A stretch of DNA of 64,000 nt, from positions 86,702 through 150,701 of the forward strand of contig JAGAYR010000027.1 in assembly GCA_017940415.1 (NCBI GenBank). Reading direction: 5' to 3'. Source of the stretch: Lachnospiraceae bacterium (GTDB lineage Bacteria; Bacillota; Clostridia; Lachnospirales; Lachnospiraceae). Positions 61,742 through 64,000 of the stretch are shown one piece after another. The notes beneath the pieces were generated by a model. That model was not told the origin of the DNA. It searched no databases and was given only the letters and a program-made list of their open reading frames with translations. A program made the translations under genes and the position numbers. The stretch's first letter is position 1. Every line of letters begins with the position of its first letter.

Positions 61742-62044
61742 TCATTTCATCATCTGGTCAGAAAACTGATGAATAATTGCATCAATACATGTAATCGCTA
61801 TCTCATAATACATCGTTCTTTCGGATCTCTCACCGGGATGATTTGCCATTTTACCCTGAAGGTATTTTTTGGCTTTCTGCATATCTTCTATTGAATACTT
61901 AGTGCCGGACAGCATGAAATTAACCGTGCTGGTAGCACTGTCGATCTTGGAAACAAGCTGACCCTTTTGCGGTTCATCCGGAGCACTTCCGGATATCTGC
62001 CTGGCAAGTTCATCTAACAATTGTTTCTTTTCATCATTATCCAT
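61742..62044 (-). CDS. Small hypothetical protein, 100 aa
   Basis: 100 residues, hydrophilic, mainly helical: MDNDEKKQLLDELARQISG at the start and YYEIAITCIDAIIHQFSDQMM at the end. No motif is recognised. A strong SD (AAGGAG) precedes the ATG. It lies between the GT39 and EAL genes with gaps of 29 and 19 nt, so it is likely cotranscribed. Could be a small partner of the phosphodiesterase, but this is only positional. Confidence 0.7.
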   Translation of the reverse strand: MDNDEKKQLLDELARQISGSAPDEPQKGQLVSKIDSATSTVNFMLSGTKYSIEDMQKAKKYLQGKMANHPGERSERTMYYEIAITCIDAIIHQFSDQMMK

Positions 62045-62073
62045 ACTTACTCCTTATAATCCGGTGTCAAACA

Positions 62074-63621
62074 TCAATGTTTCTTCTCTTTTCCGTATGA
62101 AAAAAGTAAGGCCGCCACAGGAATCAGGAAAATAAAATAGGGCAGGCTGTAACGTGCTTTCGCTTCCCATATCAGACTGAACAATACTCCTCCTATGAGG
62201 AAGATATGGAAAAACCAATTGTAAATATATCCGGTATCGTCTTTAACGATCCTCACAAGATCCCTGACAGCCGCAAGCAGACAAAGCAGATACAAAAATG
62301 CCTGATAGCGGTTCATGTACTTGAATATAAGTTCGTGAAGCCTGCCTCGATAAAGACTCTCATAAAAATCATTTAACACTGTACCCGGTCTGAAGCTGTA
62401 CAAATGCGTATTGCATTCAAAAAGCGGATCGTTCCACTGAAAGAGAAGCTTGCTTTTATAAAATTCCCAAGCCGCACGGGGATTTGCTTTGAATTCACCG
62501 ATCCTGGCCTCTATATACTGCTTCGCTTCTTCGGAAGCAAGTGTGCGGTCCCCGTTATATTTCTCATAAAGATCCTGATGGTATCTGTTATACACCCCCG
62601 GAGCCCCGTCCGAAACCTGCATGCCCATCGCGATATATGCTGTCACGGGGCTTCCCGTGTGTCTGTCATATCCCGACAATTTCTCATATCGTACACCTAT
62701 CGCGTACAGGGCAAGATATGAAATTAAAGCCACAAATATTGCAAAGGCTGCGGGATACAATTTCCCTTTTTTTAATCCCAGGAATATGGCCGTAATGATA
62801 AGTGCCACAACAGCGATCCACGCAGCGCTTCTGTTAAGAATCGCAAATGCTCCGCCGGCAGAGGCAATCAGGACATTCAGAACATTTCCGCCCTTCATGT
62901 ATCTTCCGAAAAAATAAAACATGACCATGATTCCGAATATCGAAGGAAGATCTCCGTAGGCATAAGGAATCATCCAGAAATACGGAGCGCAAAGCGCCAT
63001 CAAAACCGTATATAAAACTCCCGAAAACTCCCTTCCCCCCAAATCCTTGATAAGTCGATAACCCATTAATATGGTAAGGGCGTTCATGAAAACGGTTATG
63101 ATCCTTACGGGAGTATAGTTTAACGGTCCGAAAATCTTAAAACAGATCTCATAGAAAAACAGCAATCCCTTCTGATGAGGACATATATCGATATATCCCA
63201 AAGGGCTGAACATCGAATAATCGCCCTCCAGTACATACATCGCTCCCGCAGTGGTATTGATCTGGTCTCCCGAAGGGTAGTAGGGATTCGTAATAGAAAA
63301 GGCAATTCCCAGGATGACATATGCAGCCATAAAGCAGACAAATATCATCTTCTCCCATTTCCTTGCTTTTGCCGGGTATTTCCTGTCCAATCCGGAAAAG
63401 AATACAAGAACCGCAAGTCCTGCGCCGCAATAGAGCATGTTCTTGATAGGACTGTCGGGAATCGGGAAGGCCCAGTTATAAGGAATATAATCCGTCGAAG
63501 CTATCATCGAGGATTTAAATGCATGGAAGGTCAGAAAACCGTATATGACTATCACAAGAGCGAACATAATAATGCCCGCGATCTTGATCAAACTATGAAT
63601 TATCTGTCCGCCTTTATTCAT
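62074..63621 (-). CDS. GT39-like membrane glycosyltransferase
   Basis: 515 residues with 11-12 membrane helices. The first exoplasmic loop has the catalytic-type acidic residues in NPYYPSGDQINTTAGAMYV, followed by GYIDICPHQKGLLFFYEIC, as in dolichyl-phosphate-mannose mannosyltransferase-like GT-C enzymes. It would move a sugar from a polyprenyl-phosphate donor to an envelope acceptor; acceptor unknown. No SD; a -10 TAAAGT lies 7 nt before the ATG, so leaderless translation is likely. It heads the operon with the 100-aa and EAL genes. Confidence 0.85.
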   Translation of the reverse strand: MNKGGQIIHSLIKIAGIIMFALVIVIYGFLTFHAFKSSMIASTDYIPYNWAFPIPDSPIKNMLYCGAGLAVLVFFSGLDRKYPAKARKWEKMIFVCFMAAYVILGIAFSITNPYYPSGDQINTTAGAMYVLEGDYSMFSPLGYIDICPHQKGLLFFYEICFKIFGPLNYTPVRIITVFMNALTILMGYRLIKDLGGREFSGVLYTVLMALCAPYFWMIPYAYGDLPSIFGIMVMFYFFGRYMKGGNVLNVLIASAGGAFAILNRSAAWIAVVALIITAIFLGLKKGKLYPAAFAIFVALISYLALYAIGVRYEKLSGYDRHTGSPVTAYIAMGMQVSDGAPGVYNRYHQDLYEKYNGDRTLASEEAKQYIEARIGEFKANPRAAWEFYKSKLLFQWNDPLFECNTHLYSFRPGTVLNDFYESLYRGRLHELIFKYMNRYQAFLYLLCLLAAVRDLVRIVKDDTGYIYNWFFHIFLIGGVLFSLIWEAKARYSLPYFIFLIPVAALLFSYGKEKKH

Positions 63622-63628
63622 ACAATTA

Positions 63629-63656
63629 ACTTTAACACGGTATCATTAAAAATCAA
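63629..63656 (-). promoter_or_regulatory. GT39 operon promoter, predicted leaderless
   Basis: Minus strand -35 TTGATT (63651-63656), 16-nt spacer, -10 TAAAGT (63629-63634), then 7 nt to the ATG. Identical geometry to the dlt and two-component promoters. Confidence 0.55.
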
Positions 63657-63676
63657 ATATTCGCCTGCTTAACGAA

Positions 63677-63707
63677 AAAAGCCCTCAGGTTTATCCTGAG
63701 GGCTTTT
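63677..63707. terminator. Bidirectional-type terminator after tRNA-Gly
   Basis: Perfect 13-bp stem AAAAGCCCTCAGG / CCTGAGGGCTTTT, loop TTTAT, followed on minus by a U-rich tail. It lies 7 nt after the tRNA 3' end. Confidence 0.9.
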
Positions 63708-63713
63708 CGTTAG

Positions 63714-63784
63714 AGCAGGTGATGGGAATCGGACCCACATATCCAGCTTGGAAGGCTGGTGTTCTACCACTGAACTACACCTGC
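63714..63784 (-). tRNA. tRNA-Gly (anticodon UCC)
   Basis: 71 nt, full cloverleaf on the minus strand: acceptor GCAGGTG/CACCTGC, D arm GTTC-AGTGGTA-GAAC, anticodon arm CCAGC-CTTCCAA-GCTGG with anticodon TCC at 63750-63752, variable ATAT, T arm GTGGG-TCCGATT-CCCAT, discriminator T. No CCA is encoded. The T loop has C where U55 is expected. Confidence 0.95.
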
Positions 63785-63815
63785 AACTGTTATCTGTTTC
63801 GCAACAGCAAAGACA

Positions 63816-63844
63816 ATATTACACAATAACTTTATTCTTGTCAA
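63816..63844 (-). promoter_or_regulatory. tRNA-Gly promoter
   Basis: Minus strand perfect -35 TTGACA (63839-63844), 17-nt spacer, -10 TAATAT (63816-63821). The leader before the tRNA contains the short hairpin CTGTTGCGAAACAG. Confidence 0.8.
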
Positions 63845-63860
63845 CAAATTTTTTTTAAAT

Positions 63861-63889
63861 AACTAAAACTTCCCATACCTGAAATGGGA
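63861..63889 (-). terminator. Possible terminator of the gene at the right edge
   Basis: TCCCAT / ATGGGA (63871-63876, 63884-63889), loop 7 nt, followed on minus by AGUUUUAGUUAUUU. Short stem and imperfect U-run, so moderate support. Confidence 0.45.
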
Positions 63890-63930
63890 TTTGTTCCTTG
63901 AAAATTCAATATTTCAGCCAAATAAATGAT

Positions 63931-64000
63931 TTATGCTACCGATATATTGCGGTGAAGAGCGTTTCTAAGATATTCCGGCAAACGTGATTCAAAATCTTCG
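63931..64000 (-). CDS. 3' end of an unidentified gene (cut by window edge)
   Basis: The minus frame ending with TAA at 63931-63933 is open to the window edge and reads EDFESRLPEYLRNALHRNISVA at the C-terminus. Only 22 codons are visible, too few to name it. A possible terminator follows. The reading is helped by the fact that the strand and spacing fit the surrounding gene order. Confidence 0.4.
   Translation of the reverse strand, partial: EDFESRLPEYLRNALHRNISVA

Overview
The window looks like chromosome of an anaerobic, low-to-mid GC member of the Clostridia, most likely the family Lachnospiraceae (Butyrivibrio, Pseudobutyrivibrio or a relative). The basis is gene content and style: hrcA-grpE-dnaK-dnaJ under CIRCE, a cellobiose phosphorylase, an MsmK-type ATPase beside a CdaR-type regulator, membrane families of the DUF6020 and DUF6056 type, and a stand-alone FakA-C-like small protein. 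Species cannot be fixed from sequence alone. Almost every gene is on the minus strand; only the SRP RNA, a radical SAM gene and one membrane protein are on plus. No transposase, phage gene, CRISPR array or rRNA was seen.

Layout. 1-5.3 kb: a MoxR ATPase (cut by the window edge), a small protein, a large protein with a cyclic-nucleotide-binding fold and a TGS-less threonyl-tRNA synthetase. 5.3-10.8 kb: an RND/MMPL exporter translationally coupled to a surface protein made of GLUG repeats split by a long helical insert. 11-15.6 kb: RlmI, GNAT, LysR, an anchored exoprotein and a divergent polytopic protein. 15.6-19.1 kb: cellobiose phosphorylase and a LacI regulator. 19.2-24.2 kb: heat-shock operon. 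24.3-26.9 kb: a basic DUF6465-type protein, a patatin and an aminotransferase. 27.1-28.2 kb (plus): SRP RNA followed at once by a PflX-like radical SAM gene. 28.2-32.8 kb: CdaR-type regulator, MsmK ATPase, YesL, GNAT and a lipase. 32.8-39.3 kb: MetG, a membrane-tethered J-domain protein, an O-antigen ligase-like protein and two RNA-modification enzymes. 39.3-45.5 kb: a run of large envelope membrane proteins. 45.6-48.9 kb: a YtrA-type GntR/ABC operon. 48.9-58.0 kb: dltBDAC, a two-component system and an LtaS-like enzyme. 58.1-63.6 kb: luxS-mtnN-FakA-C module, an EAL protein and a GT39 glycosyltransferase. 63.7-64 kb: tRNA-Gly and the end of another gene.

How the genes fit together. The right half is dominated by cell-envelope work: teichoic acid polymerisation (LtaS), D-alanylation (Dlt), polytopic glycan enzymes, and a sensor kinase/regulator pair lying between LtaS and Dlt. 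The left half mixes translation, chaperones and cellodextrin use.

Most notable observations: (a) four operon-heading genes (dltB, the histidine kinase, the GT39 gene and the DUF6020 gene) lack a Shine-Dalgarno and have a promoter -10 box only 6-7 nt before the ATG, implying leaderless mRNAs; (b) DltB ends in a DltX-like FIYFGF tail and no dltX is present; (c) the exporter/GLUG-protein pair looks like an uncharacterised surface export or adhesion module; (d) an arginase-like gene lacks a convincing canonical start codon; (e) tRNA-Gly(UCC) has C rather than U at T-loop position 55. All functions are assigned by reading motifs; no database search was run.
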